A stretch of DNA of 64,000 bases from Nitrospira sp. (GCA_030653545.1 JAURZE010000012.1:20235-84234), one strand, 5' to 3'. Shown: positions 25,084 to 33,368, numbered from the stretch's first letter. The notes: a model not told the origin generated them from the letters alone. A program made the numbers and translations.

Positions 25084-27402
25084 CTAGAACAATCCCAGCG
25101 TCACACCGCCGTAGATCGCTCGGCCGTAACCAGCAAAGAAGGCCTGCGATGCGGCGGCTTGCCCATGCGTCTCACCTGAAATAACCTGGCCGGATGCCGC
25201 GTACTTCTTGTCGCCGATGTTGTCCAGCTCCAGATAGAACTTGGCGAACCGGAACCAGGAATTCTTGAGCTCGACGTTCTTGTGTATATTCACATTGCCG
25301 ATCATGTAGGCAGGAATGCCGAACGTATTATTGTTGTTCAAGAAGTAGCTGTTGTAATAGCTCCCCTCGACCCAGCCTCCCCAGCCGCTGGCGGCATGCT
25401 CGTATTCCACTTTGGAGTTCAGCACGTCTGTGGGCACGTTGGCCACTTTCTTCCCATCACGCACCAGAAATCCGGCGGCCGTCCGGTCGGAAAAGTTCAC
25501 GTAACGCGCATCGGTGTGGGTATAGGCGCCGGACAGGCGCAACCCCGATACCGGCCGCCAATCGTACGCGGCTTCAATGCCGCGATACTCAGAGGAGGAG
25601 GCATTGATGGCCGTCGTGTTGCTCCCGCTGATCGTCTGCGTGATGATTTCATCCTTGAAGAAGACCCAGAAGCCGACGAGTTGGATCTTGAGATCCTTCG
25701 TGAGACTCGACTCCGTCCCGATTTCCGTATTGAGATTTTTCTGCGGTTTCAAGTCAAAGTTCGATCCGGGCAGTCCGGTCACCGGATCTCTCGTGAGCTG
25801 ACCGAACGTCGGCAAACCATAGCCCGTGGATGCGCGCACCCAATGACGATAGCCCTCCGCCGGCTTCCAGGTCAGCGAGGCTTCCGGCGCCAGATTGGTG
25901 AAGTCCCGGTGGGCATTGGGCCTCGACGAGACGGCTCCACCTGTGTAGTTGATCGTTTCGATGCTCATATGCGACTGTTCAAATCCCAACCCGGCAGCCA
26001 ACGTCCACTTCGGGACAAATTCCAGTTCCTCGCGAAACCGGGCTCCGATATTGCGAATGTTCCCCCGGTTGTTTTGTAACAGCAACCCTCGCGTCCCCTG
26101 GCCATCGGCAAGATTTTCAAACGTCTGCCCTTCCTGCTCCATGCTGTTCGCAAAGAATCCGATGTAGCTCTTCAACGGCATGTCGCCGAGGCGGCCATCA
26201 TGCCGCAAATCGGTGTAATGCTTGTAGTTGGGGTTGATGTTGTCGCTGATCTGATTGAAGGTCTGATTGATATCCTTCACATCATAGTCAGCTTCCACGG
26301 TGAGCACGGTGTTGGCATTGAGCTGGCGCTCGTACATGCCGCCGACGATCGTCCGGCGGTCGACCCGCTGTTGATGAAGCCGGTCCGCGGTCGTCGCGCC
26401 GGTGCCGCCGACCTGCCGGTCGTCGGCGATAAACTGCGCCTGCGTGAGTCTGGTCGGCACACGGGAGTCCAGCCAGTTCGAAATGGCCTTGAAATAGAAA
26501 TTCTGCTTGTCGTCGATCTTGAATCGCATATTGAAATTGAGCGTTTGCGTTTTGTATCCGCTGTTCCGAATATACCCGTCCTCCTGAACGTTGCTGGCAA
26601 ACATGGAGATATCGAGATGCTCGGTTTCCTGGCCGACGGCGAAGGCTTCCTTGTGATAGCCGTAGGAACCGCCGGACAAGAACGTTTCAAATCCATTGAT
26701 GTCGCTGCCCCGCCTGGTGCGGAAGTGCACCATGCCGCCGAGCGCGTAGTTGTCGTACATAGATGACGAGGCGCCGCGCAGAACTTCGACGCTGCGCATG
26801 AACCAGGGGTCGTGGATATCCAAGCGCGACAATCCGTCGGATTGGGTTTGGATAAACCCGTCTTCGTACATCTTGATGTCTCGTACGGCAAAGGACGTCT
26901 TTACGCCGGATCCTCGAATCGCAATGCTGAAATCTCGAGGTCCGTTCGCCTGACGAAGAATCACACCCGGCAGCGACTCCATCGATTCCTTCATCGTGCG
27001 TGTCGGCTGCGAATCTGTCTCGGCCTGAATCGTCGCCGACAGCGACACCCCTTCCGGCCGCTTTTGGAATCGCTTGCTGACGATGCTCGTGTCGGCCAAT
27101 TCATATTCCGGCATGGCTCCGGCTGCCTCGACCGCCTCGGTCTGTTCCGGTTTCGCCTTTTCTGTCACCGTCTTCGGCCGCTCCGCCGGAGGCACCGTGG
27201 CCTCACGGCCTTTCTGGAGATCTTCCAATTCTTGAAGAATGCCCTTGAGCTGTTCGCGCAACTCCTGTTCGCGCGGCGACGCGGTTGCCTCCGCTAGATT
27301 CGGCTCCTGCGCCTGTGCGGGGGCAAGGGATTGCCCCGCCGCCAGCGTTCCGACGACTGTCATGACGATTCCAATCTGACTAACGCACTTCAACGACACC
27401 AT
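25084..27402 (-). CDS. TonB-dependent receptor with N-terminal coiled coil
   Basis: The 772-residue protein has a signal peptide (ending near AQAQ), then an unusual helical stretch (PREQELREQLKGILQELEDL) that looks like a coiled coil. A Pro/Glu-rich linker follows, and then the plug domain (SMESLPGVILRQANGPRDFS, SVEVLRGASSSMYDNYALGG) and a long barrel ending in GGVTLGLF. The plug-barrel layout is that of outer-membrane importers energised by TonB. GAGAGGAG precedes the ATG at 27402. An S9 peptidase follows. The ligand is unknown. The coiled-coil extension is not a STN domain, so classic sigma/anti-sigma signalling is not indicated. Confidence 0.9.
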   Translation of the reverse strand: MVSLKCVSQIGIVMTVVGTLAAGQSLAPAQAQEPNLAEATASPREQELREQLKGILQELEDLQKGREATVPPAERPKTVTEKAKPEQTEAVEAAGAMPEYELADTSIVSKRFQKRPEGVSLSATIQAETDSQPTRTMKESMESLPGVILRQANGPRDFSIAIRGSGVKTSFAVRDIKMYEDGFIQTQSDGLSRLDIHDPWFMRSVEVLRGASSSMYDNYALGGMVHFRTRRGSDINGFETFLSGGSYGYHKEAFAVGQETEHLDISMFASNVQEDGYIRNSGYKTQTLNFNMRFKIDDKQNFYFKAISNWLDSRVPTRLTQAQFIADDRQVGGTGATTADRLHQQRVDRRTIVGGMYERQLNANTVLTVEADYDVKDINQTFNQISDNINPNYKHYTDLRHDGRLGDMPLKSYIGFFANSMEQEGQTFENLADGQGTRGLLLQNNRGNIRNIGARFREELEFVPKWTLAAGLGFEQSHMSIETINYTGGAVSSRPNAHRDFTNLAPEASLTWKPAEGYRHWVRASTGYGLPTFGQLTRDPVTGLPGSNFDLKPQKNLNTEIGTESSLTKDLKIQLVGFWVFFKDEIITQTISGSNTTAINASSSEYRGIEAAYDWRPVSGLRLSGAYTHTDARYVNFSDRTAAGFLVRDGKKVANVPTDVLNSKVEYEHAASGWGGWVEGSYYNSYFLNNNNTFGIPAYMIGNVNIHKNVELKNSWFRFAKFYLELDNIGDKKYAASGQVISGETHGQAAASQAFFAGYGRAIYGGVTLGLF

Positions 27403-27526
27403 GGCCCGTACTCCTCTCCCGACAATGAATGATGATGAAACACAGTCCTCCGGCGCGGATGAAGACCGCACAGAGGCGGCACCATCCGCACCAGAGAACG
27501 ACGATTAAACGATGTGTTTAGTGGGC

Positions 27527-27646
27527 AGGATGCTCAAAAAGGCTGTCCAGCAAGGCCGCAGCGAGCATGGAGGCGAGGCGTACACAGCGGTACGTTGAGC
27601 CTCTATGCGATGCGAGAACGCCGCTGGCGGCCTTTTTCAGCATCCT
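27527..27646. repeat. Interspersed hairpin repeat, copy 1 (120 bp)
   Basis: The element begins AGGATGCTCAAAAAG and ends CTTTTTCAGCATCCT, near-perfect terminal inverted repeats. The two halves are also roughly complementary throughout, giving one long imperfect hairpin. A second, longer copy is at 56433-56627. The stop codon of the upstream copy C gene (27645-27647) lies on its boundary. A short open frame beginning MLKKAASGVLAS inside it is not a gene. Confidence 0.8.
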
Positions 27647-27956
27647 ATTTGAAGTGAGGCGGCGCGCGCGGCTGCGCAAGAGCCGTAAAACACAGAGAGG
27701 GCCGGATGGCCCCGAGTAACAGGAATAGCGCCGCAAAAGCCAGCGGCTGCGAATCCGGCGCTGCGGATGGACCGTCAACCGGTTGATTGGCCTGGCAGGC
27801 CCAGGCACAGAGGGGCGAATGGGTCACCCCGCTGCTCTGGTGATGGGTTGAGCGCGGCTGCGCCTGATGCGTGAACAGACAGGCCGCGGCACTGACCGAC
27901 AGCGTCAGATAGACGACGACGGTGGCGAGCGCCAGTGGCAGGGTCCACTTCTTCAT
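27645..27956 (-). CDS. Small His-rich CxWxC membrane protein (copy C)
   Basis: This 103-residue member of the family has a signal-like helix (LPLALATVVVYLTLSVSAAA), a His patch (THQAQPRSTHHQSSGVTH), C-A-W-A-C (SPLCAWACQANQ), a second hydrophobic segment (LAFAALFLLLGAI) and the tail AQPRAPPHFK. Its ATG overlaps the stop of the TlpA-like gene by four bases (ATGA), so they are translationally coupled. The same TlpA-then-small-protein order recurs at 35 kb. This suggests the CxWxC cysteines are a substrate or partner of the thioredoxin. Its stop codon touches an interspersed repeat. Confidence 0.75.
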   Translation of the reverse strand: MKKWTLPLALATVVVYLTLSVSAAACLFTHQAQPRSTHHQSSGVTHSPLCAWACQANQPVDGPSAAPDSQPLAFAALFLLLGAIRPSLCFTALAQPRAPPHFK

Positions 27957-28501
27957 TTCGCCTGTTCCATCGCCTGCCGAATCATCGCCACCGCCTCAGG
28001 GCTGTCCCACACACGCGGCCCGACCGCCCGACCGGACAAGGTCCCGTCGCGGCCAATCACGATCGTGGTCGGCAATCCGCGCACCATAAAGGATCGCGAG
28101 ACTTCCTGATCTTCATCGAACAGCACCGGCAGCGTGACGCCCAGATGCGAGAGAAACTGGGCAATGCCTTGACGCTGCAGGTCGGTCGTCACGGTCAACA
28201 GGACAAATTGCGCGGGATCGAACTGCTTCTGCAGTCTCGCGAGCGACGGCATTTCCTCTTTACAGGGGCCGCACCAGGTGGCCCAAAAATTCACCAGCAC
28301 GACTTTGCCTGCCAGATCGCTCAACTTCACCCGCGTGCCGTCCAGCGACGTGAGCTCGAAGGGCACGGCCATGCTTCCAGCCGGCAGCCGACTCATCTTG
28401 AGCGCAATAAAGGGATCGTGCGCGCAGACAGTTGAAACCCCGGCCAGGCTGAGCGCAGCCAGCAGTCCGGCAATTCCTAATCCTTTCCGCACAACGTCCA
28501 C
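27953..28501 (-). CDS. TlpA/ResA-like thioredoxin, copy 1
   Basis: The 182-residue protein has a signal or anchor (LGIAGLLAALSLAGVSTVCA) and a thioredoxin domain with the reductive-type active site W-C-G-P-C (NFWATWCGPCKEEMPSLARL) and cis-Pro loop (VRGLPTTIVIGRDG). TlpA and ResA proteins reduce cysteines in the periplasm, for example in apocytochromes c or copper-centre proteins. I chose the GTG at 28501: AGGAG lies 8 nt before it and the start directly follows the stop of the BNR-repeat gene. It is coupled to copy C of the small CxWxC family. Confidence 0.9.
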   Translation of the reverse strand: MDVVRKGLGIAGLLAALSLAGVSTVCAHDPFIALKMSRLPAGSMAVPFELTSLDGTRVKLSDLAGKVVLVNFWATWCGPCKEEMPSLARLQKQFDPAQFVLLTVTTDLQRQGIAQFLSHLGVTLPVLFDEDQEVSRSFMVRGLPTTIVIGRDGTLSGRAVGPRVWDSPEAVAMIRQAMEQAK

Positions 28502-28502
28502 G

Positions 28503-29759
28503 CTACGGCTCCTGCCTCGCAATGGTCGGAGTCGCCGGCATCTGGATCGTTTGCACCACGATACGATGCGCCGGCATCGCGTGCTCCATCCAGGCCAGCG
28601 CGACAAGCCCCTGCGCATTGATTGACAGTGTGGGCGTCTGCCCCTTCTTCTCGTTCAATTTCTGCGGCGCACTGAAGGTCTCCCCGCGATCCAGCGACAC
28701 ACTCATCACGACTTCACGCCGGACCGGCGACTGTTCTTCCCAGACAATGACCAGACGGCCTGCGGGATCGACCGCCATCTGGGGATGGTCCGGGAAGGTG
28801 CCCTTGGAGAGATTCAATTTCTGTTTCGGCGAAAATGTTTCGCCCTTGTCATCTGAGTAGGCCAGATAGATCGACGGTGTTTCGTCCGACCCTTCCGTGT
28901 ACCAGACCACATAGAGACGTCCCTGACGATCCGTTCCCACAGACGCCGGTCGATGCGGACAACCGGGGAATACCCATCGATCATGGCCGACGATCACCGG
29001 AGCCGCAAATGTCCGGCCTCCGTCGGTCGAGCGCGCCACGACGGTCTCGCGGAGATCCCCCGGGAGAATTTTGCGCCAGGCGACATACAGCGTCCCGTCA
29101 GGACTGCTGGTCATGGATGTCCGGCAACACACACAGGTATTTTCATCGACCTTGAGATTCTTTTCGGCTGTGCGCCCACGATCGGTAGAACGCGCGGTAA
29201 ACGTGCCGGATTCTTTCTTGCCCTCTCGCCCGTCGATCCAGGCCATGTGGACGACGCCGTCGGGCGCCACATGGATCGAATCGAAACTATGGCCGATGAC
29301 TTGCTGATCGTCGTTCACCAACACCGACGGCTGGAAGGTTTTCCCGCCATCGGTCGATCGGCTGAGACGGAGATCGTTGGAGAAGGGCTTGTCCGGCGTC
29401 ATCTTCGGATGGGTCACGGCCCAGGTCATCAGCACTTCATCCCCGGATACGGCCAGCGCCGGCGCCTCCTGACGGCTATAGGGCACCTCACCCGGGCCGT
29501 TCACACGCACAAGTTCGCCGATGGAAGCCCCGGCCTTCTCGATGCGTGAGTACAGCACCGTACGAGTCTCCTTCTCTTCCTCGACCCAGGCAAGAGAGAT
29601 GTGCCCCTGGTCATCGATCCGGACGGAGGGCCCCACGACGCTCCGTACTTTGCGGTCTGCCGTCACTTTGGGGCCGAAGATCACCGCAGGCTGGGACTCC
29701 GCCAACGCGATCGTGGCACAGAGCATCAGGCTGCTGCCGACTCCTATGCACCCATACAT
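28503..29759 (-). CDS. Secreted BNR/sialidase-type beta-propeller with CVCC and CPH motifs
   Basis: The 418-residue protein has a signal peptide (CIGVGSSLMLCATIALAES) and several Asp-box repeats (S-x-D-x-G-x-T-F: STDGGKTFQP, STDRGRTAEK, STDGGRTFAA, SDDKGETFSP, SLDRGETFSA), the mark of six-bladed sialidase-like propellers. It lacks an obvious sialidase arginine triad that I can identify, so enzymatic activity is uncertain. Two Cys-containing motifs stand out: DENTCVCCRTSM and FPGCPHRPAS. They may bind a metal or be redox-active, fitting the TlpA gene that starts just after it. The ATG at 29759 was chosen by signal peptide. The frame stays open 107 codons upstream through the repeat region. Confidence 0.72.
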   Translation of the reverse strand: MYGCIGVGSSLMLCATIALAESQPAVIFGPKVTADRKVRSVVGPSVRIDDQGHISLAWVEEEKETRTVLYSRIEKAGASIGELVRVNGPGEVPYSRQEAPALAVSGDEVLMTWAVTHPKMTPDKPFSNDLRLSRSTDGGKTFQPSVLVNDDQQVIGHSFDSIHVAPDGVVHMAWIDGREGKKESGTFTARSTDRGRTAEKNLKVDENTCVCCRTSMTSSPDGTLYVAWRKILPGDLRETVVARSTDGGRTFAAPVIVGHDRWVFPGCPHRPASVGTDRQGRLYVVWYTEGSDETPSIYLAYSDDKGETFSPKQKLNLSKGTFPDHPQMAVDPAGRLVIVWEEQSPVRREVVMSVSLDRGETFSAPQKLNEKKGQTPTLSINAQGLVALAWMEHAMPAHRIVVQTIQMPATPTIARQEP

Positions 29760-29842
29760 TGCGCTCTTTAATATGGCGCGTCTGGATTCTGAGTGAGCCG
29801 ATGAACGCAGAGACCCATTCGGAATGATGCTAGCCTCTCTTG

Positions 29843-29977
29843 CCTTCCCCTCCTTCGTAAGGAGGGGCAAGGGGAGGTCGAGTCCGCCGGCTGCCGTCAT
29901 CAGCGCGGTGATTCGTAAGCCGCACCGTCGCCCATGAGGCTCTACCCCTCCTTGCCTCCCCTTACAAAGGGGAGGGC
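29843..29977. repeat. Inverted pair of REP-like palindromic units
   Basis: Two units of about 36 bp (29843-29878 and 29943-29977) lie in opposite orientation, 64 bp apart. Each has the form CCTCC...GTAAGG...GGGG-CAAGG and is itself a short palindrome. The pair occupies most of the 330-bp gap between tonB and the BNR-protein start. Such inverted REP pairs are common mobile or structural elements in bacterial intergenic DNA. No gene was seen in this gap. Confidence 0.6.
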
Positions 29978-30089
29978 GGAGAGCGGCTTGACCACAAGAC
30001 GCTGGGAAACTCTGGCGCAAGGGATACTTGACCCACTCGATGTCCTGAAGCACTTTTAATATTCGCGTCATGCGTCTCATGGATGGTTC

Positions 30090-31184
30090 CTACCCCGCAA
30101 GGCTATAGACAATCGGTACATACACCGCGACTTCCGGAGCGCTCAAGGCTTGTTTCATATGGATGGGACAAGCCAATCGAACGGTCTCCATCGCCGCGCG
30201 ATCGAGCACGTCGTGGCCCGAACTCCGATGCACTACCACATCGACCAAATGACCGTCGGCGCGGAGGACCACGCGCAACACGACTTTCCCTTCCGATCCG
30301 TTCAGACGAGCGGAGCTGGGATAGCGCGTCAGCTCCTTGATGCGCCGGCCGAGCGACTCCGCCAGCCAGGCATTGTCGGCTTTCGTCGCCGGGCGAACGG
30401 AAGCCGCGTTGGCAACGACAGGCGCATTGGCATGGTGAGGCGGTGCCTGGGCCGGAGCGGCGGCCGGGGCCGATTCAGCCACAGCCGGAGCAGATGCGGC
30501 GGCCACCGGCTCTGTTGCCCTCTTTGCAGATCCGTCCCTCACCGCCACGAGCGGTCGCCATTCCGGCGCCATCTCTTCAGGAGACGGGCTCTCTTGATGA
30601 ATCACAGGGGCAGACTCCGCATGATGAGCGCGGGATGGCGCGGGAGGATCATACGCCTGCGCTGCTACAGTCGTTTCGACCGGCGGCGCGACTTCCTTGA
30701 CGACAGGGGCCGGATGCGGCTCGTGCAGGACCGGCTCCGGCTTCACTTCTTCCTTCTTGCTGTCTTCTTTCTTCGTTTCTTGCGGCGCAACCGGCTGGAC
30801 CTTTGCCTGAACGATTTCCGGCACAGGCTCCGGCTTAGGCGGGGCAATCGTCGGGTGAACGATCTCCGGACTGGACTGGGTCGCCACGCGGTCCATGGCC
30901 ATATCAGGCGTCGGTTCTACCGGCTGAACAGGCTGCGGGGTCTGAACGGTCCGAACCGGGGTCGGCTTCGCCGCCTGAACCGTCGGTGTGGATTGCGGCG
31001 TCTCGGTGTGAGGAACGTCCGGTGAGGGCGGTACGAGCGCGACCTCCCACTGGAAGAGTTCTTCCTTGATGATGGGCTGCACCTGCGTCGCCAACACAAA
31101 CGCGACGCAGAGCGCCAGTCCGTGTACGGCGAACGACACGCCCCAGGCTGAAAAAGGAAACCGGTCTTGCTCTTGTGCGATCAT
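30090..31184 (-). CDS. tonB: TonB energy transducer
   Basis: The 364-residue protein has a cytoplasmic N-terminus, one transmembrane helix (WGVSFAVHGLALCVAFVLAT) with the conserved histidine of the TonB SxxxH motif (S-F-A-V-H), a long Pro/Glu/Lys/Val-rich periplasmic linker (about 45-265) and the C-terminal TonB domain (ELTRYPSSARLNGSEGKVVL, then VVVHRSSGHDVLDRAAMETV). It carries proton-motive energy from ExbBD to outer-membrane receptors. The longer than usual linker could span a wide periplasm. ATG at 31184 is preceded by AAGGTG. exbBD are 10 kb away on the same strand. Confidence 0.93.
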   Translation of the reverse strand: MIAQEQDRFPFSAWGVSFAVHGLALCVAFVLATQVQPIIKEELFQWEVALVPPSPDVPHTETPQSTPTVQAAKPTPVRTVQTPQPVQPVEPTPDMAMDRVATQSSPEIVHPTIAPPKPEPVPEIVQAKVQPVAPQETKKEDSKKEEVKPEPVLHEPHPAPVVKEVAPPVETTVAAQAYDPPAPSRAHHAESAPVIHQESPSPEEMAPEWRPLVAVRDGSAKRATEPVAAASAPAVAESAPAAAPAQAPPHHANAPVVANAASVRPATKADNAWLAESLGRRIKELTRYPSSARLNGSEGKVVLRVVLRADGHLVDVVVHRSSGHDVLDRAAMETVRLACPIHMKQALSAPEVAVYVPIVYSLAG

Positions 31185-31269
31185 CACGGCATCACCTTAT
31201 GAAGGCCCCCTGCATGACTACTCAACCAGCGACCACGGCCCCTCTTTGTACGGGCGGAATCCCTGGCTC

Positions 31270-31299
31270 GTCTACTGCTGAATACCGACGGATGCTACA
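31270..31299 (-). promoter_or_regulatory. GTCTAC-N18-GCTACA element upstream of tonB
   Basis: The outer blocks of the element found before copies A and B recur here with the same 18-bp spacing. The inner ACGGAT next to GCTACA is shared with the copy A site. It lies 86 bp before the tonB start. The central CTGCTCAC block is not conserved, so this is a weaker match. Confidence 0.4.
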
Positions 31300-31314
31300 A
31301 GCATCCGTCGGTAT
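31282..31314. terminator. Perfect 14-bp hairpin between HTH_17 copy 2 and tonB
   Basis: ATACCGACGGATGC (31282-31295) and GCATCCGTCGGTAT (31301-31314) are perfectly complementary with a TACAA loop. It overlaps the GTCTAC-N18-GCTACA element. It could be a terminator for HTH_17 copy 2, an operator, or a leader structure of tonB. No T-run follows. Confidence 0.55.
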
Positions 31315-31338
31315 CGAACATCGCACATACTGCGGAGC

Positions 31339-31578
31339 TTATTGAACAGCGGAGCCCACAGGAGACAGTTCTCGGCTATGAACGAACAAGCCGGAAGACA
31401 CGTCATCCGTCCGGTTCTGTTCAACAAGGTTCTCGATCGACCGGCTAAACACCCGCAGACTGCCGCGGCCGATCTTGGTGCCTTCCAACCGGCCCTGCTC
31501 CACCCAGCGATAGATCGTCCATCGGCTGACGGCAAGTGCCGCCGCCGCCTCTTCAACACGCAACAGTGATTTGTTCAT
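31339..31578 (-). CDS. HTH_17 (excisionase/AlpA-type) DNA-binding protein, copy 2
   Basis: This 79-residue protein consists of one HTH_17 domain: LLRVEEAAAALAVSRWTIYR, then WVEQGRLEGTKIGRGSLRVF. It is closely similar to the protein at 20.9-21.2 kb over the first 47 residues. The C-terminal 30 residues differ. The ATG at 31578 begins directly before the conserved domain. It lies upstream of tonB on the same strand, with a perfect 14-bp hairpin on each side. The twin copies next to tonB and exbBD suggest a regulator of TonB energisation, an inference. Confidence 0.85.
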   Translation of the reverse strand: MNKSLLRVEEAAAALAVSRWTIYRWVEQGRLEGTKIGRGSLRVFSRSIENLVEQNRTDDVSSGLFVHSRELSPVGSAVQ

Positions 31579-31601
31579 GATCCTCTCACTTTCCGGTTGC
31601 G

Positions 31602-31631
31602 GGAAGGAAGCGGGATGTCCCGCTTCCTTCC
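31602..31631. terminator. Perfect 14-bp hairpin after propeller lipoprotein gene
   Basis: GGAAGGAAGCGGGA (31602-31615) and TCCCGCTTCCTTCC (31618-31631) are perfectly complementary with only two bases between. It lies 33 bp past the stop of the lipoprotein gene and 23 bp before HTH_17 copy 2. Confidence 0.6.
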
Positions 31632-31663
31632 ACATCCATGGTGATAGAGCCGACGTTCTCGCC

Positions 31664-33286
31664 TTACTCCGGCATTCCGTGATCATCGAGCCGCTCCGCC
31701 AACACTGCTGGCGCAGCCGCCGATCCGCCGGTTAAAGAGGACATCGCCTGATTGCCGGCCGCCGCCGTGCCGGCCGCATAGAACATTACTGCACCGGGAT
31801 TTCCCCCAATGAGTAAGCTGCCGGTTAGCTGATGACTGCTGTTGATAAGAGATACGGACCCCGTCGATCCTGCCGTTCCGTTCGAGACCAAGACTGCGCT
31901 CGCCTGACCGGCGCCTTGGACCAGCACATCGAAATTGTGTCCAGCTGCCGCCACCAGACCAATCTCCGCCAGCAATTGCGGCGCAGCCGGGAAGGTCGAA
32001 GGGTTGTACACAAACAAGCGATTCTTCTTCTGAGCCGCCTGTTGTGCTGGATTTCCCGTCGCAGTATCAGACGCCAGCAGGTACATTCGCTGACCGTCCG
32101 GTGTGAACTTGAAGGTAGAAGGAACAACATCCGCAAGATCCGGCAACGGAGTTATCGTCAGGGCGCCGGCAGCGGCAAGATCCACCACCGCGAGCTTCCC
32201 GATGATGTTAGTGGTATTGGTCGCAATATCTCTCCCACGGAGGAAGAGGAACCGCCCGTCTGGCGTGATCCCGTATGACGTATAGGGCGTGCCGGTCAAA
32301 CTCAGCCTTCTGGTAATCGCCGCCTTGTTATCGCCAACACCCTTCACAATGAGCTTCGGATCGACCTCGATGATCTCTTTGTACGCAGTCTGCATACTAT
32401 AAATCTTGCCGACGGCCTTCGACCAGCGGATGCCGTGCGGGTTTGAGCCGTTCGCCGTAAACGGAACGGTGATAGCTGTGGCATTCTCGTTATCGCAGGC
32501 CGCTCCCGCCGGAGTCAGACCTGCCTGGCCCGCATCCGTGCAGAGATCAAGACGGGCAACCAAAGAACGGTACGTAAGTGATGCTTGATTGTTATCGAGA
32601 AACGCGATTTGCCCGCCCTTCTCCTGGGTGACGGCGGCGTACTTGGGAATGGTCGCGTCAGTCGTCGTAGGTTGGGAAAACGCCGCAACTTGATGACCGG
32701 AAGCAAGGGTGCACGTAGTACCCACAACGGTTGGAGGATTTCCGCCTGGCCCGATGTGGGAATTGTGCAAAACTGTGACCGATGTACCTGCCGCGCAGTT
32801 GATAGGGTCGCTGCCATTCGTCGCATCGCCGTCGTTCATCGACCACAGGACTTCTCCGTCGGTCGGGTCCCGGTAGATGTGGACGGGACGTGTGCCGGTA
32901 GCCAGATTGGCTTCATGGATCGGCGTGGCGCCGCTAAGCGGATCGATAGTCGCAACCTTATTCCCGGCGCCGAGGTTCACGAAGACCCATTCCCCACTTG
33001 AAACTTGCATGTCTCCCAGCGCGTTTCCCTCGAATTCGTTCGCACTCCCCATCGTCGAGACGATTTTCAAGTTGCCCTGCGCGTCAGTGCCGACCACGGA
33101 GAGCGTCTTGTCGTCACGGTTATTGACGAACGCAATCGGCCCCTGGAGCGCTGCGCTGCCGCCGGAGGTCGCAACCGGGGCAGAGGAATCGCCCGAGCTG
33201 CAACTGGCAAGGCCGATTAACGCCAGACCGAGTAGGCCGGTCTTGGCATAGGTTGAATACTGCTTTCTCGCACTGATGAATCTCAT
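31664..33286 (-). CDS. Beta-propeller lipoprotein
   Basis: The 540-residue protein has a lipoprotein signal (LLGLALIGLASC). The rest is repetitive beta-structure with YVTN/NHL-like units (IAFVNNRDDKTLSVVGTDAQ, KVATIDPLSG, SYGITPDGRFLFLRG, TFKFTPDGQRMYLLA, LFVYNPSTF). Such propellers are binding or surface proteins and sometimes carry metal or quinone sites, but none can be seen here. AGGAAGGA lies 8 nt before the ATG at 33286. It heads the HTH_17-tonB stretch and is separated from it by a strong hairpin. The C-terminal 60 residues are Ala/Gly/Ser-rich. Function unknown. Confidence 0.75.
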   Translation of the reverse strand: MRFISARKQYSTYAKTGLLGLALIGLASCSSGDSSAPVATSGGSAALQGPIAFVNNRDDKTLSVVGTDAQGNLKIVSTMGSANEFEGNALGDMQVSSGEWVFVNLGAGNKVATIDPLSGATPIHEANLATGTRPVHIYRDPTDGEVLWSMNDGDATNGSDPINCAAGTSVTVLHNSHIGPGGNPPTVVGTTCTLASGHQVAAFSQPTTTDATIPKYAAVTQEKGGQIAFLDNNQASLTYRSLVARLDLCTDAGQAGLTPAGAACDNENATAITVPFTANGSNPHGIRWSKAVGKIYSMQTAYKEIIEVDPKLIVKGVGDNKAAITRRLSLTGTPYTSYGITPDGRFLFLRGRDIATNTTNIIGKLAVVDLAAAGALTITPLPDLADVVPSTFKFTPDGQRMYLLASDTATGNPAQQAAQKKNRLFVYNPSTFPAAPQLLAEIGLVAAAGHNFDVLVQGAGQASAVLVSNGTAGSTGSVSLINSSHQLTGSLLIGGNPGAVMFYAAGTAAAGNQAMSSLTGGSAAAPAVLAERLDDHGMPE

Positions 33287-33349
33287 AATCTGTTCCTTCC
33301 TCAATTCCTGTCTTGATGCCCATGTTGTCTTCTGTTATTTCAGAAAGCC

Positions 33350-33368
33350 GCCGTATCATTCATACGGC
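33350..33368. terminator. Short hairpin at the end of copy D gene
   Basis: GCCGTAT (33350-33356) pairs with ATACGGC (33362-33368) and overlaps the copy D stop codon. On the minus strand it is followed by GGCTTTCTG. A weak terminator is possible. Confidence 0.35.
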
